Part shown: one piece after another, positions 51,855-61,167 of the stretch
Layout of the letters: the number at the start of each line of letters is the position of its first letter
How positions within the stretch are numbered: the first letter of the stretch is position 1
Origin: Dyadobacter sp. CY343
GTDB taxonomy: Bacteria; Bacteroidota; Bacteroidia; Cytophagales; Spirosomataceae
NCBI RefSeq assembly: GCF_021390335.1
Contig: NZ_JAJUXK010000007.1
Location: 248,001-312,000, forward strand
Reading direction: 5' to 3'
Length of the DNA stretch: 64,000 nt
Program-made: the position numbers and the translations under genes
The notes under the pieces: generated by a model
Databases searched by the model: none
What the model saw: the letters and a program-made list of their open reading frames with translations, nothing else
Told to the model about the DNA's origin: nothing

Positions 51855-52212
51855 GGCTGTTTGTGTTTATTTCGTTTTGATGATTCAAAGCTACTATGCA
51901 TTACATAGTAGTTGTTATCTTTCTTTATAAGCGGCTTTTTGCCGGGAGCACGGGTTGTATTTTGTGGTATATGGATGAAATGCGGGATAAAAGCTGTCAC
52001 GTCAAAAACAAAGTCGCGTATCGACTGAAATTAATCCATCGAAATAGGCAAATGCGTTAGATCTGTATTAGGAAAATCAAAGATGTTGCGCAACAGAATT
52101 GGCAATGAATTACCTTTGGAATTGGAATAAGCTTGTGTGCTGACAATCTGGCACCTATTTGCGACAGGCTTAATTTTTTGTTTGAGAATGAACGATATAA
52201 AATATATAAACC
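51855..52212. other. Divergent intergenic region between pspC and secA (358 bases)
   Basis: The left part contains the pspC promoter and dyad. The rest up to secA is AT-rich with no supported ORF, RNA gene or strong hairpin. I could not place a convincing secA promoter; TTTGCGAC and TTTTGTTTG near 52158-52184 resemble the elements, but the spacing is short. Confidence 0.6.
51886..51911 (-). promoter_or_regulatory. pspC -7 element overlapped by an operator-like dyad
   Basis: On the minus strand TAGCTTTG (51893-51886) matches TAnnTTTG. Overlapping it is a perfect dyad, CTACTATG (51891-51898), five bases, CATAGTAG (51904-51911), covering the -10 to -30 region. The ATG...CAT core and the TACTATG arms resemble PadR-family operators. 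Confidence 0.55.
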
Positions 52213-55200
52213 ATGTTTAAAATATTCTCTAAGCTATTTGGCACCAAATCAGAACGGGATTTGAAAGAACTGACCCCGTACGTGGGTAAAGTGAATGCCG
52301 AATATGCTCTGTTAGCTTCTTTAACAAATGACGAACTCAGGGCCCAGTCGGAAAACCTGAAACAGCATATATCAGATCAGCTTAAATCCATCGACGACCA
52401 GATCGCGTCGTTGAGACAAGAGGCGGCCGACGAGCCTAATGTGGATAGCAAAGAAGTAATCTTCAAAAGAATCGACGCCCTTGAACTGGACAGGAACAAG
52501 GAATTGGAAAGGGTATTATTGGAAATTCTTCCAAAAGCATTTGCGATCGTAAAAGACACAGCCCGCCGTTTTAAAGAAAATGAACAGCTGGAAGTGACTG
52601 CCAATTTCTTCGACCGCGAAGTTGCTGCACGTAAGTCACATATCCGGATCGAAGGCGATAAGGCATATTGGAATACAACCTGGGACGTAATCGGCCAGCC
52701 TATTAAATGGAATATGCTGCATTATGATGTGCAGCTGATCGGTGGGGTTGTGCTTCACCAGGGTAAGATCTCCGAAATGGCGACTGGTGAAGGTAAAACG
52801 CTTGTTGCGACGTTACCTGCGTTTTTGAATGCATTGGCTGGTCAGGGAGTACATATTGTAACTGTCAATGATTACCTCGCAAAACGTGATGCTGAGTGGA
52901 ATGCGCCTCTTTTTGAATTCCACGGTTTAAGCGTCGACTGTATCGACCGCCACCAGCCTAATACCAACGCGAGAAGAAATGCTTACAAAGCGGACCTTAC
53001 TTACGGAACAAACAACGAATTTGGTTTTGACTACCTGCGTGACAATATGTCACGGACTACGGAAGAGCTGGTTCAGCGCAAGCACCACTTCGCTATGGTC
53101 GATGAGGTTGACTCCGTTTTGATCGATGATGCACGTACGCCATTGATCATCAGCGGGCCGGTACCACGCGGCGACGAGCAGGAATACATTGAATTAAAGC
53201 CCCGCGTTTCGCGCATTGTTGAAGCTCAGAAGAAGCTTGCAATGGACTTTTTAAATGATGCCAAGAAAAAAATTGCGGCGGGAGATAAAAAAGAAGGTGG
53301 CCTGGCATTGTTCCGTGCACACCGCGGTATGCCGAAATACAAGCCTTTGATCAAATACCTCAGTGAATCGGGTATTAAAGCTATCATGCAGGAATCGGAA
53401 TCGATCCACCTTGCTGAAAATCAGAAATTAATGCCGGTAGCCGATGCGCCATTGTATTTTACGATCGATGAGCGCCACAATAGCATTGAGCTGACCGAAA
53501 AAGGAATTGACTTCTTAACAGGCGAATCGGAAGAAACGAATTTCTTTATTCTCCCCGATATCGCAGTTGATCTCGATGCGATCGAAAAAGATACTTCACT
53601 GAGCGAGCAGGAACGGATTATCAAGAAGGAATCCCTAATCCGTGATTATTCTGTAAAAACTGCCCGCATTCACACCGTGAACCAGTTACTGAAAGCATTT
53701 ACACTCTTCGAAAAAGATGTGGAATATGTGATCATGGACGGAAAGGTTAAGATCGTAGATGAGCAGACCGGCCGTATCATGGAAGGTCGCCGCTATTCTG
53801 ACGGTTTGCACCAGGCTATCGAAGCCAAAGAAAGTGTAAGGGTTGAAGACGCTACACAGACTTACGCGACGGTTACTCTCCAAAATTACTTCCGGATGTA
53901 CCACAAATTGGCTGGTATGACGGGTACTGCGGAAACAGAAGCAGGTGAATTCTGGGAAATTTACAAGTTGGACGTAGTTTCTATCCCGACCAATGTAACT
54001 GCTGTTCGTAAAGATCAGGAAGACAAAGTGTACCGTTCGGTGCGTGAAAAATACAATGCGGTTACCGACGAGATCGTGGAGCTGGTAGAAGCAGGCAGGC
54101 CGGTTTTGGTAGGTACGACTTCGGTTGAAAACTCCGAGATCATCAGCCGCATGCTTACCCTGCGTAAGATCGCCCACCAGGTACTGAATGCAAAACAGCA
54201 CCAGCGTGAGGCAGAAGTAGTTGCCGAAGCTGGTAAGCCCGGAACTGTGACCATTGCTACCAACATGGCAGGTCGCGGTACGGATATTAAACTTACGCCG
54301 GAAGCGAAAAAAGCGGGCGGTTTGGCCATTATTGGTACTGAAAGGCACGAAAGTCGCCGCGTCGACAGACAGTTACGCGGACGTTCAGGTCGCCAGGGTG
54401 ACCCGGGTTCTTCCCAGTTCTTTGTTTCCCTTGAAGATAACCTGATGCGTTTGTTCGGTTCTGACCGGATGGCGAAGGTAATGGATAGAATGGGGCTGGA
54501 AGAAGGCGAGGTGATCCAGAGCGGCATGATCACGAAATCGATCGAGCGTGCGCAGAAAAAGGTGGAGGAAAACAACTTTGGAATGCGGAAACGTTTGCTG
54601 GAATATGACGATGTCATGAACTACCAGCGTGACGCGATCTATACCCGCCGCCGGAATGCACTCTTTGGAGATCGTTTGGCTGTGGATATTGCCAATACCC
54701 TTTTCGATGTGTGTGATGAACTGACAAATACTGCCGGAACTTACGCAGAGCTCGAATTGGCGGCCATTACTACGCTGGGTATGGAACTTCCATTCAGTGA
54801 ATCGGAATACAATTCGTTCAAACCGGGAGATCGGTCGCAGCGTCTTTATGAAGCTGCTGAGAAGCAATATCAGGAGAAGAACAATGCGATTTCGCAAAAA
54901 GCATTGCCAATTCTCCGTTCGATCCACGCAGAGAGAGGCGCTACGGTTACGGAGATTATGATCCCTTTCAGTGACGGACTTCGCCAAACTGGTGTGGTAG
55001 TGGGATTGAAAAAAGCCATCGATAACGAGGGTAAGGAAATTACGCACGAAATGGAGAAAGCGATCGTGCTTTCGCTGATCGACCAGGAATGGAAAGAGCA
55101 TTTGCGTGAAATGGACGATTTGAAACAGTCGGTTCAGAATGCCGTATTTGAACAAAAAGATCCTTTATTGATTTATAAATTCGAATCGGTAGAACTGTTC

Positions 55201-55551
55201 AAACGCTTCCTGAGCAAGGTAAACTTTGATATGATATCCTTCCTGATGAAGGCGGATATTCCTCAGGAAGAGGCTGTTCCTGCTACTGCTGTACAGCAAA
55301 CGGTACGCCGCCCGGCACCCGCGCCTGAGTTGCATACCAACAAGGAAGAAGATATTGATCTGGATATTGAAGATAGCAGATATGCTCGTACAGAGTCTTC
55401 AACAAAGGCGCAGCCCGTTCGCATCGAGCGTATTGCAGACCGTAACCAGAAGGTATCCGTTCAATATCGCGACGGTCGGATCCTGCGCGATGTGAAATTT
55501 AAAAAAGTAGAACAGGAAGTGAAAAACGGCGAATGCGTAGTAATTGAATAG
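52213..55551 (+). CDS. secA: Preprotein translocase subunit SecA
   Basis: The ATPase motor of Sec export. The 1112 residues show Walker A ATGEGKT (Lys195), the DEVDSVLIDDARTPLIISG Walker B region near 295, the GRGTDIKL and GRSGRQGDPGSSQF motifs of the second RecA domain, and the helical scaffold and wing. It is about 200 residues longer than E. coli SecA. The inserts are near 55-110 (a charged helical stretch) and around 330-400, as usual in Bacteroidota. The usual C-terminal Cys zinc finger is absent; the tail ends in GECVVIE. It is monocistronic with a strong terminator behind it. Confidence 0.97.
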   Translation: MFKIFSKLFGTKSERDLKELTPYVGKVNAEYALLASLTNDELRAQSENLKQHISDQLKSIDDQIASLRQEAADEPNVDSKEVIFKRIDALELDRNKELERVLLEILPKAFAIVKDTARRFKENEQLEVTANFFDREVAARKSHIRIEGDKAYWNTTWDVIGQPIKWNMLHYDVQLIGGVVLHQGKISEMATGEGKTLVATLPAFLNALAGQGVHIVTVNDYLAKRDAEWNAPLFEFHGLSVDCIDRHQPNTNARRNAYKADLTYGTNNEFGFDYLRDNMSRTTEELVQRKHHFAMVDEVDSVLIDDARTPLIISGPVPRGDEQEYIELKPRVSRIVEAQKKLAMDFLNDAKKKIAAGDKKEGGLALFRAHRGMPKYKPLIKYLSESGIKAIMQESESIHLAENQKLMPVADAPLYFTIDERHNSIELTEKGIDFLTGESEETNFFILPDIAVDLDAIEKDTSLSEQERIIKKESLIRDYSVKTARIHTVNQLLKAFTLFEKDVEYVIMDGKVKIVDEQTGRIMEGRRYSDGLHQAIEAKESVRVEDATQTYATVTLQNYFRMYHKLAGMTGTAETEAGEFWEIYKLDVVSIPTNVTAVRKDQEDKVYRSVREKYNAVTDEIVELVEAGRPVLVGTTSVENSEIISRMLTLRKIAHQVLNAKQHQREAEVVAEAGKPGTVTIATNMAGRGTDIKLTPEAKKAGGLAIIGTERHESRRVDRQLRGRSGRQGDPGSSQFFVSLEDNLMRLFGSDRMAKVMDRMGLEEGEVIQSGMITKSIERAQKKVEENNFGMRKRLLEYDDVMNYQRDAIYTRRRNALFGDRLAVDIANTLFDVCDELTNTAGTYAELELAAITTLGMELPFSESEYNSFKPGDRSQRLYEAAEKQYQEKNNAISQKALPILRSIHAERGATVTEIMIPFSDGLRQTGVVVGLKKAIDNEGKEITHEMEKAIVLSLIDQEWKEHLREMDDLKQSVQNAVFEQKDPLLIYKFESVELFKRFLSKVNFDMISFLMKADIPQEEAVPATAVQQTVRRPAPAPELHTNKEEDIDLDIEDSRYARTESSTKAQPVRIERIADRNQKVSVQYRDGRILRDVKFKKVEQEVKNGECVVIE

Positions 55552-55573
55552 TCGTTTTTCTAAAAAATAATAC

Positions 55574-55611
55574 AAGCCCTGCCTTCTCAGAATAGAAAGG
55601 CAGGGCTTTTT
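55574..55611 (+). terminator. Rho-independent terminator of secA
   Basis: Perfect 12-base arms AAGCCCTGCCTT (55574-55585) and AAGGCAGGGCTT (55597-55608) with a T run, 22 bases after the stop codon. Confidence 0.88.
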
Positions 55612-55681
55612 GCTGCCGTAAAATCAGGATTTATACGATATTTGCAGTTATAGTAGCGCATTAACACAATATTCCATCAAC

Positions 55682-56341
55682 ATGAGGCTTCACAAGGAAG
55701 GATATACCATCATTCTGATCACAATCATCGTTCTGGTACTGATCAACTTAGGGATTAATTACCTCCTTCCGGACGGTTACTGGATCCCGATGTTGGCAAT
55801 TATCGGCAGCATCTTTGTGCTTCTGCTGGTTGTCCAGTTTTTCCGCGTCCCGACCCGCGTAGTGCACAAAAGCGACCGGCAAATCGTAGCGCCTTGTGAC
55901 GGAAAAGTGGTTGTGATTGAAGAAGTCGTTGAAACCGAATACTTTAATGGCCCAAGAAGACAGATCAGCATATTCATGTCGCCGCTGAACGTGCACATCA
56001 ACTGGAACCCGGTAAGTGGTGTAGTTCAGTATTTTAAATACCACGCAGGACTTTATCTGGTAGCGTGGCACCCGAAATCCAGCACGGATAATGAGCGCAC
56101 CACGGTAGTAATCAGAACATTAGAAGGAATTGATATTCTGTTCAGACAAATTGCAGGAGCTGCTGCACGCCGCATTCGCTGGTACGTAAAGGAAGGCGAC
56201 AAAGTTGAGCAGAGCACCGAAATGGGTTTTATCAAATTCGGCTCGCGCGTAGATATTTTCGTCCCGCTGGATGCGGAGATCAAGGTTAACCTGCAAGATA
56301 AAACCGTAGGCAGCGTGACAGTATTGGCTGAATTGAAATAA
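55682..56341 (+). CDS. psd: Phosphatidylserine decarboxylase (short, self-cleaving type)
   Basis: It makes phosphatidylethanolamine from phosphatidylserine at the inner membrane. Two N-terminal hydrophobic helices (about 8-25 and 34-53) anchor a small catalytic domain with IVAPCDGKVVVIEE, ISIFMSPLNVHINWNP and the self-cleavage site FGSR. Cleavage between Gly187 and Ser188 would create the pyruvoyl group. The 219-residue length is typical of the short bacterial form. It converges with the rhomboid gene, with two bases between the stop codons. Confidence 0.93.
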   Translation: MRLHKEGYTIILITIIVLVLINLGINYLLPDGYWIPMLAIIGSIFVLLLVVQFFRVPTRVVHKSDRQIVAPCDGKVVVIEEVVETEYFNGPRRQISIFMSPLNVHINWNPVSGVVQYFKYHAGLYLVAWHPKSSTDNERTTVVIRTLEGIDILFRQIAGAAARRIRWYVKEGDKVEQSTEMGFIKFGSRVDIFVPLDAEIKVNLQDKTVGSVTVLAELK

Positions 56342-56343
56342 GT

Positions 56344-56973
56344 TTACGGCGTTAATGTGCCGAGCCAATCACCAATTTGCTGAAAAAATCCCGGCACCGC
56401 CGCTGGATAAACAATCGCCATAAACACCATTCCGAAGATTGCGCCATACATGTGCGCGCTGTGATTCACATAACTCGTGCCCTTTTTCGCTTCATAAAGC
56501 GAGTATCCCAGAAATAAGATCCCGAAAATAAATGCCTTCATTTTGATGAAGAAGTACAGAGAAATTGTCATAGTCGGAGCAAAAAGAATTGCTGCAAACA
56601 GAACAGCGGAAACACCTCCGGAAGCACCCAGAGAGTTGTAATTTGAATTGTTGCGGTGCTTCATAAAAGTTGGAATATCGGAAACGATAATTCCCACTAT
56701 ATAAAGGAACAGGAAATACAGCGACCCGCTGGGCCCGAACAACATACCGAAAAGCCGCTCGATCCCTTCCCCTACAAACCATAAACTGAGCATATTGAAT
56801 ATTAAATGCCCAAAATCTGCGTGGATGAAGCCGGACGTTACAAACCGGTAATATTCATTTCGCCTGGTGACTTTGTATGGGTTCATGATCAGCTTATCCA
56901 TCAAACTGTAATTGTTGAAGGCATAATAACTGATACCAGATGTAATAATGACAAGCAGAAGGGTAAGTGACAT
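56344..56973 (-). CDS. Rhomboid-family intramembrane serine protease
   Basis: A 209-residue protein with six hydrophobic helices. The catalytic dyad is Ser118 in LGASGGVSA (GxSG) and His174 in NHSAHMYGAIFG. The HADFGHLIFNMLSLW segment (51-65) is the L1/H2 region with the conserved His and Asn that form the oxyanion pocket. It should cleave membrane proteins near their helices; the substrate is unknown. It follows the polyprenyl synthase gene by 24 bases on the same strand. Confidence 0.93.
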   Translation of the reverse strand: MSLTLLLVIITSGISYYAFNNYSLMDKLIMNPYKVTRRNEYYRFVTSGFIHADFGHLIFNMLSLWFVGEGIERLFGMLFGPSGSLYFLFLYIVGIIVSDIPTFMKHRNNSNYNSLGASGGVSAVLFAAILFAPTMTISLYFFIKMKAFIFGILFLGYSLYEAKKGTSYVNHSAHMYGAIFGMVFMAIVYPAAVPGFFQQIGDWLGTLTP

Positions 56974-56997
56974 AAAATCAAAGATTAAAGAATAACA

Positions 56998-57972
56998 TTA
57001 TTTTTCCCGATCAACCAATTGCTGTGCGAATTGCAGTAGCGGTTCCTTCCGGGAATTTTCAATACTGAGATTTCGAAGGTTTTCCAGCCCCTTTCCGAAA
57101 TAATCACTGATTTTTTGTTCAGTCAAACTGCGGATACCCAGTGATTCATAAACTGCCTTTACCGCGCTAATCTTTTCTTCAGCATCAAAAATCGGTTCTG
57201 AAATCCACTTTTCCAGCTCACTTTTAGTTGCATTATCCGCTTTTGAAAGCGCCTCGATCAATAGGAACGTTTTCTTGTTTGCAATAATATCCCCGCCTAC
57301 CTGCTTTCCAAACTTGGAAGGATCGCCGTAAACGTCCAGAAGATCGTCTTTCAGCTGAAAACCGATCCCCATATTTTCCCCGGCAGCATAAAGCAGCTTG
57401 ACGGATTCTTCATCCGCGCCGCCAATTATTCCACCTAATTCCAACGCAAAACCAAGCAGGACCGACGTTTTCAAACGGATCATTTCCAGATATTCTTCCT
57501 CTGTCACATTCCAGCGCGTTTCAAAATTCATGTCGAGCTGCTGGCCTTCGCACACCTCAGCGGCAGTTTGATTAAATCTTGCCAAAACAAGCCTTAGCTT
57601 CTCTTTGGGAATATCCAAAAGCAGATCATAGGCGCGGATCAGCATTACATCTCCCGAAAGAATAGCTGTATTCGCATTCCATTTTTCGTGCACTGTCGGT
57701 TTTCCTCTCCGCAATGGTGCGCGGTCCATGATATCATCGTGCATTAATGTAAAATTGTGAAAAACCTCCACCGCCATGGCCGGTTTCAGTGCCGCACTGA
57801 TATTTTCCGAATAGATCGATGCTGACAATAATGTCAGCAAAGGCCGGAAACGTTTCCCGTGAAGGGACATAATATAACCGATCGGCTCGTAAAGTTCAGC
57901 CGGATTTTCGCCGTAGGAATGTTTCTCAAATTCGGCTTGAAGCGTTTGCAGTAATTGCTCGGGGTTAACCAT
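56998..57972 (-). CDS. Polyprenyl synthetase (isoprenyl diphosphate synthase)
   Basis: A 324-residue all-helical prenyl transferase that condenses IPP onto an allylic diphosphate. The two aspartate-rich motifs are LMHDDIMD (79-83) and QLKDDLLDVYGD, with GKRFRPLLTLLS and LRRGKPTVH as substrate-binding loops. The large Val/Phe side chains before the first motif (VFHNFTLMH) argue for a medium chain such as farnesyl or geranylgeranyl diphosphate, but product length cannot be read safely. It links with ispH in isoprenoid supply. Confidence 0.92.
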   Translation of the reverse strand: MVNPEQLLQTLQAEFEKHSYGENPAELYEPIGYIMSLHGKRFRPLLTLLSASIYSENISAALKPAMAVEVFHNFTLMHDDIMDRAPLRRGKPTVHEKWNANTAILSGDVMLIRAYDLLLDIPKEKLRLVLARFNQTAAEVCEGQQLDMNFETRWNVTEEEYLEMIRLKTSVLLGFALELGGIIGGADEESVKLLYAAGENMGIGFQLKDDLLDVYGDPSKFGKQVGGDIIANKKTFLLIEALSKADNATKSELEKWISEPIFDAEEKISAVKAVYESLGIRSLTEQKISDYFGKGLENLRNLSIENSRKEPLLQFAQQLVDREK

Positions 57973-58116
57973 TCGAAGTGCAGAAATCGCCTGATCAGAT
58001 CAGGACGCAATATTTAGATTTTAACTTATCAGCCGGTTGAGGCGACTTATGCAAAGTAGCGGAATTTCCTTGTCTTGCGGATAACATTTCATGTATTAAT
58101 TCGATTTTGCATTGTT

Positions 58117-58149
58117 TTGGAGCTATTCCCCGACAATATGATAACTTTG
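58117..58149 (+). promoter_or_regulatory. Candidate promoter of the class IV aminotransferase gene
   Basis: TAACTTTG at 58142-58149 matches TAnnTTTG exactly. A TTG at 58117-58119 lies 22 bases upstream, slightly long. The leader before the ATG would be about 18 bases. Confidence 0.4.
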
Positions 58150-58174
58150 AAAATCTAACATTTCCCAGAACAGC

Positions 58175-59005
58175 ATGCCATTTCACCAGTATTTCAACGG
58201 AGATATTACGCCAATAGATCAGCCTGTATTTCAAACCAATGACCTTGGTATACTGCGCGGGTACGGTTTGTTTGACTATTTCAGAACCTATAACGGTATT
58301 CCTTTCCGCTGGGACGATTACTGGCAGCGATTTGAAAACTCCGCGAGGCTGCTCAAACTGCAAGTTCCAATCTCACAACACGACACCGAAAAGGTACTTG
58401 CCGATCTGCACGCATTATCCGGCGAACAGGAAGTTGCATTCCGCTTTGTACTTACAGGAGGTTACGCGCCCGACAGTGTGCATGTAGTGCAGCCCAATTT
58501 CCTGATAAAAACGGAGGCGCTGCCGCAGGATAATCCGGCCGGCCGTTTGAAAGGTATTAAAGTAATTCCTTATGAATATGTCCGCGACCTGCCAGAGATC
58601 AAAACCACCAATTACGTACACATGGTTTTAATGGCGGATGAAATGAAAAGGCAGCTGGCAGCAGATCTGTTGTTTTATAAAGACGACGAAGTAAGTGAAC
58701 TGACAAGAAGCAATATATTCATTTTCAGAGACGGGAAACTGATCACTTCCAACCGGAACATATTAAATGGAATAACAAGAAAAGTGGTACTGGAACTTGC
58801 AGAAGCACATTTTGAAGTGGAAGTCAGACCCATTTTTTATCAGGAAGTGATTACAGCAGAAGAAGTTTTCACCACCAGTACTACCAAATGGGTAATGCCA
58901 GTAGTACAGATCGGCGACGAGCTTATAGGCAACGGACTGGCTGGAAAGCGGACATTATTTTTGCAGGAGCTTTTTGAAAAACTGGTAGCCGATTGGGGTA
59001 AATAA
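58175..59005 (+). CDS. PLP-dependent class IV aminotransferase
   Basis: A 276-residue fold-type IV PLP enzyme. Visible are the N-terminal LGILRGYGLFDYFRTYNG, the PLP-lysine region in EIKTTNYVHMVL, EVSELTRSNIFIFRDG (cofactor phosphate loop) and NILNGITRKVVLELA. Possible jobs are branched-chain or D-amino-acid transamination, or aminodeoxychorismate lyase (pabC). The sequence seen here does not separate these. It is monocistronic, upstream-divergent from the polyprenyl synthase gene. Confidence 0.85.
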   Translation: MPFHQYFNGDITPIDQPVFQTNDLGILRGYGLFDYFRTYNGIPFRWDDYWQRFENSARLLKLQVPISQHDTEKVLADLHALSGEQEVAFRFVLTGGYAPDSVHVVQPNFLIKTEALPQDNPAGRLKGIKVIPYEYVRDLPEIKTTNYVHMVLMADEMKRQLAADLLFYKDDEVSELTRSNIFIFRDGKLITSNRNILNGITRKVVLELAEAHFEVEVRPIFYQEVITAEEVFTTSTTKWVMPVVQIGDELIGNGLAGKRTLFLQELFEKLVADWGK

Positions 59006-59040
59006 AAAAGTGGCTTCCTTGCGAAAACCACTTCTCTTCA
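59006..59040. terminator. Weak hairpin between convergent aminotransferase and COG4315 lipoprotein genes
   Basis: Short arms AAGTGG (59008-59013) and CCACTT (59028-59033) sit in the 54-base gap between the stop codons. A T run follows at about 59042-59046. Confidence 0.4.
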
Positions 59041-59059
59041 CTTTTTGTAATAAATCAAT

Positions 59060-59923
59060 TTATTTAGGCGCAATAGGTGATTCTTTGTTGACAATCGGCC
59101 AAACTCCCGGCCGCGGAAAACTTACTCCTTTCGTTGGTCCTTTGTCCATCGCATCCAATCCGAAATAGTACAACGGCCAGCCTTTATAAGTAAGCTGTTT
59201 TTTACCAAAAACGGTGATCGTACCGAATAACGTTTTATCCAGAGCCGAAGGAATATCTTCAATGGTATTTACTTCGTAAATCGGCCAGGTCGCATCGTGG
59301 GTCGCGTCGTTTGTTGTCCAATTGTTGTTCATCGATGAATCTCTTGCAAATGCATATAAAGTACGACCGAGGCTATCGACGATAAATTGCGTTTCCGCTG
59401 TACCTTCTGTGTAGTCTGCCTTGTAGGATTTACCGTCGTTTCCAACCAGCTGCGCATTGGAAAGCATTACCGTGTATTTCGTTTTAGCCACATACCACAG
59501 ATTTCCCATTCCCTCTCCTTTCGCATCGCCCGCAGCCGCATCATCCTGGAAATAATACAGCGGCCAGCCTTTGTAAGTCGTTTGTGTCACACCGTCGGTC
59601 CGCGTGATATTGGCGAAATCAGAAGCTTTCAGGCCTGCATCCAATTTAATGGAAGTAGGATTCGCTACTGAAAATACCGGCCAGCGCGTCAGGCATTGAC
59701 CTGTGCAGACCGAAGTTGTGCCTGCATCTTTTGTAAAAAAATAAAGCGATCTCCCGTCCTTATCTGTCAAAACCTTACCTAGCGAGCCGGCGTCTTTTAG
59801 CATCACATCATTAGAAACCGGCTGTTGATTATCATCATCGTCAGAGCAGGAAATTGTCACTGCCAGTAATAGCCCCAGCACAAACAGACTGCGGGTAATG
59901 GAAAAGATTTTCATCGGATTCAT
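59060..59923 (-). CDS. COG4315-type lipoprotein with four secreted repeats
   Basis: A 287-residue lipoprotein: MNPMKIFSITRSLFVLGLLLAVTISC with lipidated Cys26, then an Asp-rich spacer SDDDDN. The mature part consists of related repeats with the pattern G-R-(S/T)-L-Y-(A/F)-F and KGWPLYYF. Two full copies (DKDGRSLYFFTKDAG...CTGQCLTRWPVF; DSLGRTLYAFARDS...TWPIYEV) are each followed by a TYKGWPLYYF half-repeat. This is the domain of unknown function seen in predicted secreted lipoproteins; two cysteines (CTGQC) recur in it. The start is the ATG at 59923; the longer frame overlaps the terminator of thiL. Confidence 0.85.
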   Translation of the reverse strand: MNPMKIFSITRSLFVLGLLLAVTISCSDDDDNQQPVSNDVMLKDAGSLGKVLTDKDGRSLYFFTKDAGTTSVCTGQCLTRWPVFSVANPTSIKLDAGLKASDFANITRTDGVTQTTYKGWPLYYFQDDAAAGDAKGEGMGNLWYVAKTKYTVMLSNAQLVGNDGKSYKADYTEGTAETQFIVDSLGRTLYAFARDSSMNNNWTTNDATHDATWPIYEVNTIEDIPSALDKTLFGTITVFGKKQLTYKGWPLYYFGLDAMDKGPTKGVSFPRPGVWPIVNKESPIAPK

Positions 59924-60011
59924 TTTTATTGTTAGAGATGAATTGGTTGTCGCGATTACGGCGAAAAACCTCCGATGGTTGCGTGGCTGCTCTGTTGCAT
60001 TTGAAGTAAAT

Positions 60012-60046
60012 AAAAAAGGCACGATCTGCGCGATCGTGCCTTTTTT
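60012..60046. terminator. Strong symmetric terminator after thiL
   Basis: Arms AAAAAAGGCACGATC (60012-60026) and GATCGTGCCTTTTTT (60032-60046) are perfectly complementary around a 5-base loop. T runs lie on both strands. It ends thiL on the minus strand; nothing on the plus strand obviously needs it. Confidence 0.9.
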
Positions 60047-60066
60047 CATATTTTTTTGGTAAAATA

Positions 60067-61086
60067 TCAGGTCCAGCCCTGCGCGGTCATCGGCACGCGG
60101 CTGTCGCCTTTGGTATGTAGGGAAACTCCTTCACTTTTATCTGCTATATAACCTACAAATGTGATTTTGGGGTTGTTTTTTATCTTTTCGTAGTCTGCCT
60201 GAGAAACTGTAAATAACAGCTCATAATCTTCTCCTCCATTCAATGCAGCGGTTATCGGGCTCAGATTGAGTTCCGTAGCTGCCAGATAAGTTTGCTCATC
60301 AATAGGCAATCTTTCTTCAAAAACCACCGCACCAACGCCTGATTGGGCACAAATATGCAGCAGATCGGAAGCCAGTCCGTCGGAAACGTCGATCATAGAA
60401 GTTGGCGTTACACCCGCTTCTTCCAGTTCATAAATCACGTCCATCCTTGCCTCGGGGCGCAACTGACGTTGTATCACATAATCCTTACCTTCCAGCTCCG
60501 GCTGCATATCCGGGTTAGTCAGAAAAACCTGCTTTTCCCTTTCCAGTAGCTGCAAACCAAGATAAGCCCCGCCCAGATCTCCCGTTACGCACAGCAAATC
60601 GTTTGGCTTTGCTGTATTTCTGTAAACGACCTTGTCTTTCTTAACTTTCCCAAATACACTTACCGAGATCAATAATCCGGATCTCGAAGAAGAAGTATCG
60701 CCGCCCACCAGATCCACACTGAAATCCTTGCAGGCCGTTCTCACACCCGCATAAAATTCATCGATCGCCTCAACAGAAAACCGGTTGCTGATCGCAATAT
60801 TCACCGTAACCTGCCGCGGATACCCGTTCATTGCAGCAATGTCCGAAACGCTGGCTGCTATTGATTTGTAACCCAGATGTTTAAGCGGAAAAAAGGTAAG
60901 ATCGAAATGCACGCCTTCCAGCAGCAGATCGGTGGTTAACAGCCCATATTCTTCACCAATATCCATTACCGCCGCATCGTCGCCGATACCCGTAACAGTA
61001 TCCGGCTGCGTATTTGTCACTCCTTTATTTATTCTCTGTATCAGCCCGAATTCACCCAGGCTGCTGATTTCTGTTCTGCTTTCCAT
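60067..61086 (-). CDS. thiL: Thiamine-monophosphate kinase
   Basis: ThiL phosphorylates thiamine monophosphate to the active diphosphate. The 339 residues show the AIR-synthase-like fold with VTGIGDDAAVMD (Mg/ATP site), YKSIAASVSDIAAMNG, VGGDTSSSRSGLLISVSVFG, CVTGDLGGAYLGLQLL and IDVSDGLASDLLHI. All the aspartate-rich loops are kept. It is monocistronic, with hairpins before and after it; no other thi gene is adjacent. Confidence 0.94.
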   Translation of the reverse strand: MESRTEISSLGEFGLIQRINKGVTNTQPDTVTGIGDDAAVMDIGEEYGLLTTDLLLEGVHFDLTFFPLKHLGYKSIAASVSDIAAMNGYPRQVTVNIAISNRFSVEAIDEFYAGVRTACKDFSVDLVGGDTSSSRSGLLISVSVFGKVKKDKVVYRNTAKPNDLLCVTGDLGGAYLGLQLLEREKQVFLTNPDMQPELEGKDYVIQRQLRPEARMDVIYELEEAGVTPTSMIDVSDGLASDLLHICAQSGVGAVVFEERLPIDEQTYLAATELNLSPITAALNGGEDYELLFTVSQADYEKIKNNPKITFVGYIADKSEGVSLHTKGDSRVPMTAQGWT

Positions 61087-61101
61087 GCTACAAAATTAGA
61101 C

Positions 61102-61140
61102 AAAAAAAGCGAAGCCACTTCCGGTCAGAAATGGCTTCGC
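61102..61140 (-). terminator. Rho-independent terminator of the 151-residue lipoprotein gene
   Basis: Arms GCGAAGCCA (61109-61117) and TGGCTTCGC (61132-61140). On the minus strand the stem is followed by a run of seven T. Confidence 0.85.
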
Positions 61141-61167
61141 AATTCAAAATATTAAGTATATGTGTTC

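Noticed and set aside
53686-54348. Minus-strand frame of 220 residues
   Set aside because: Antisense to conserved secA motifs, with no family features.
54385-55155. Open frame of 256 residues on the minus strand
   Set aside because: It lies fully within secA, has no recognisable motif and an unlikely composition; it is a shadow of the secA codon pattern.
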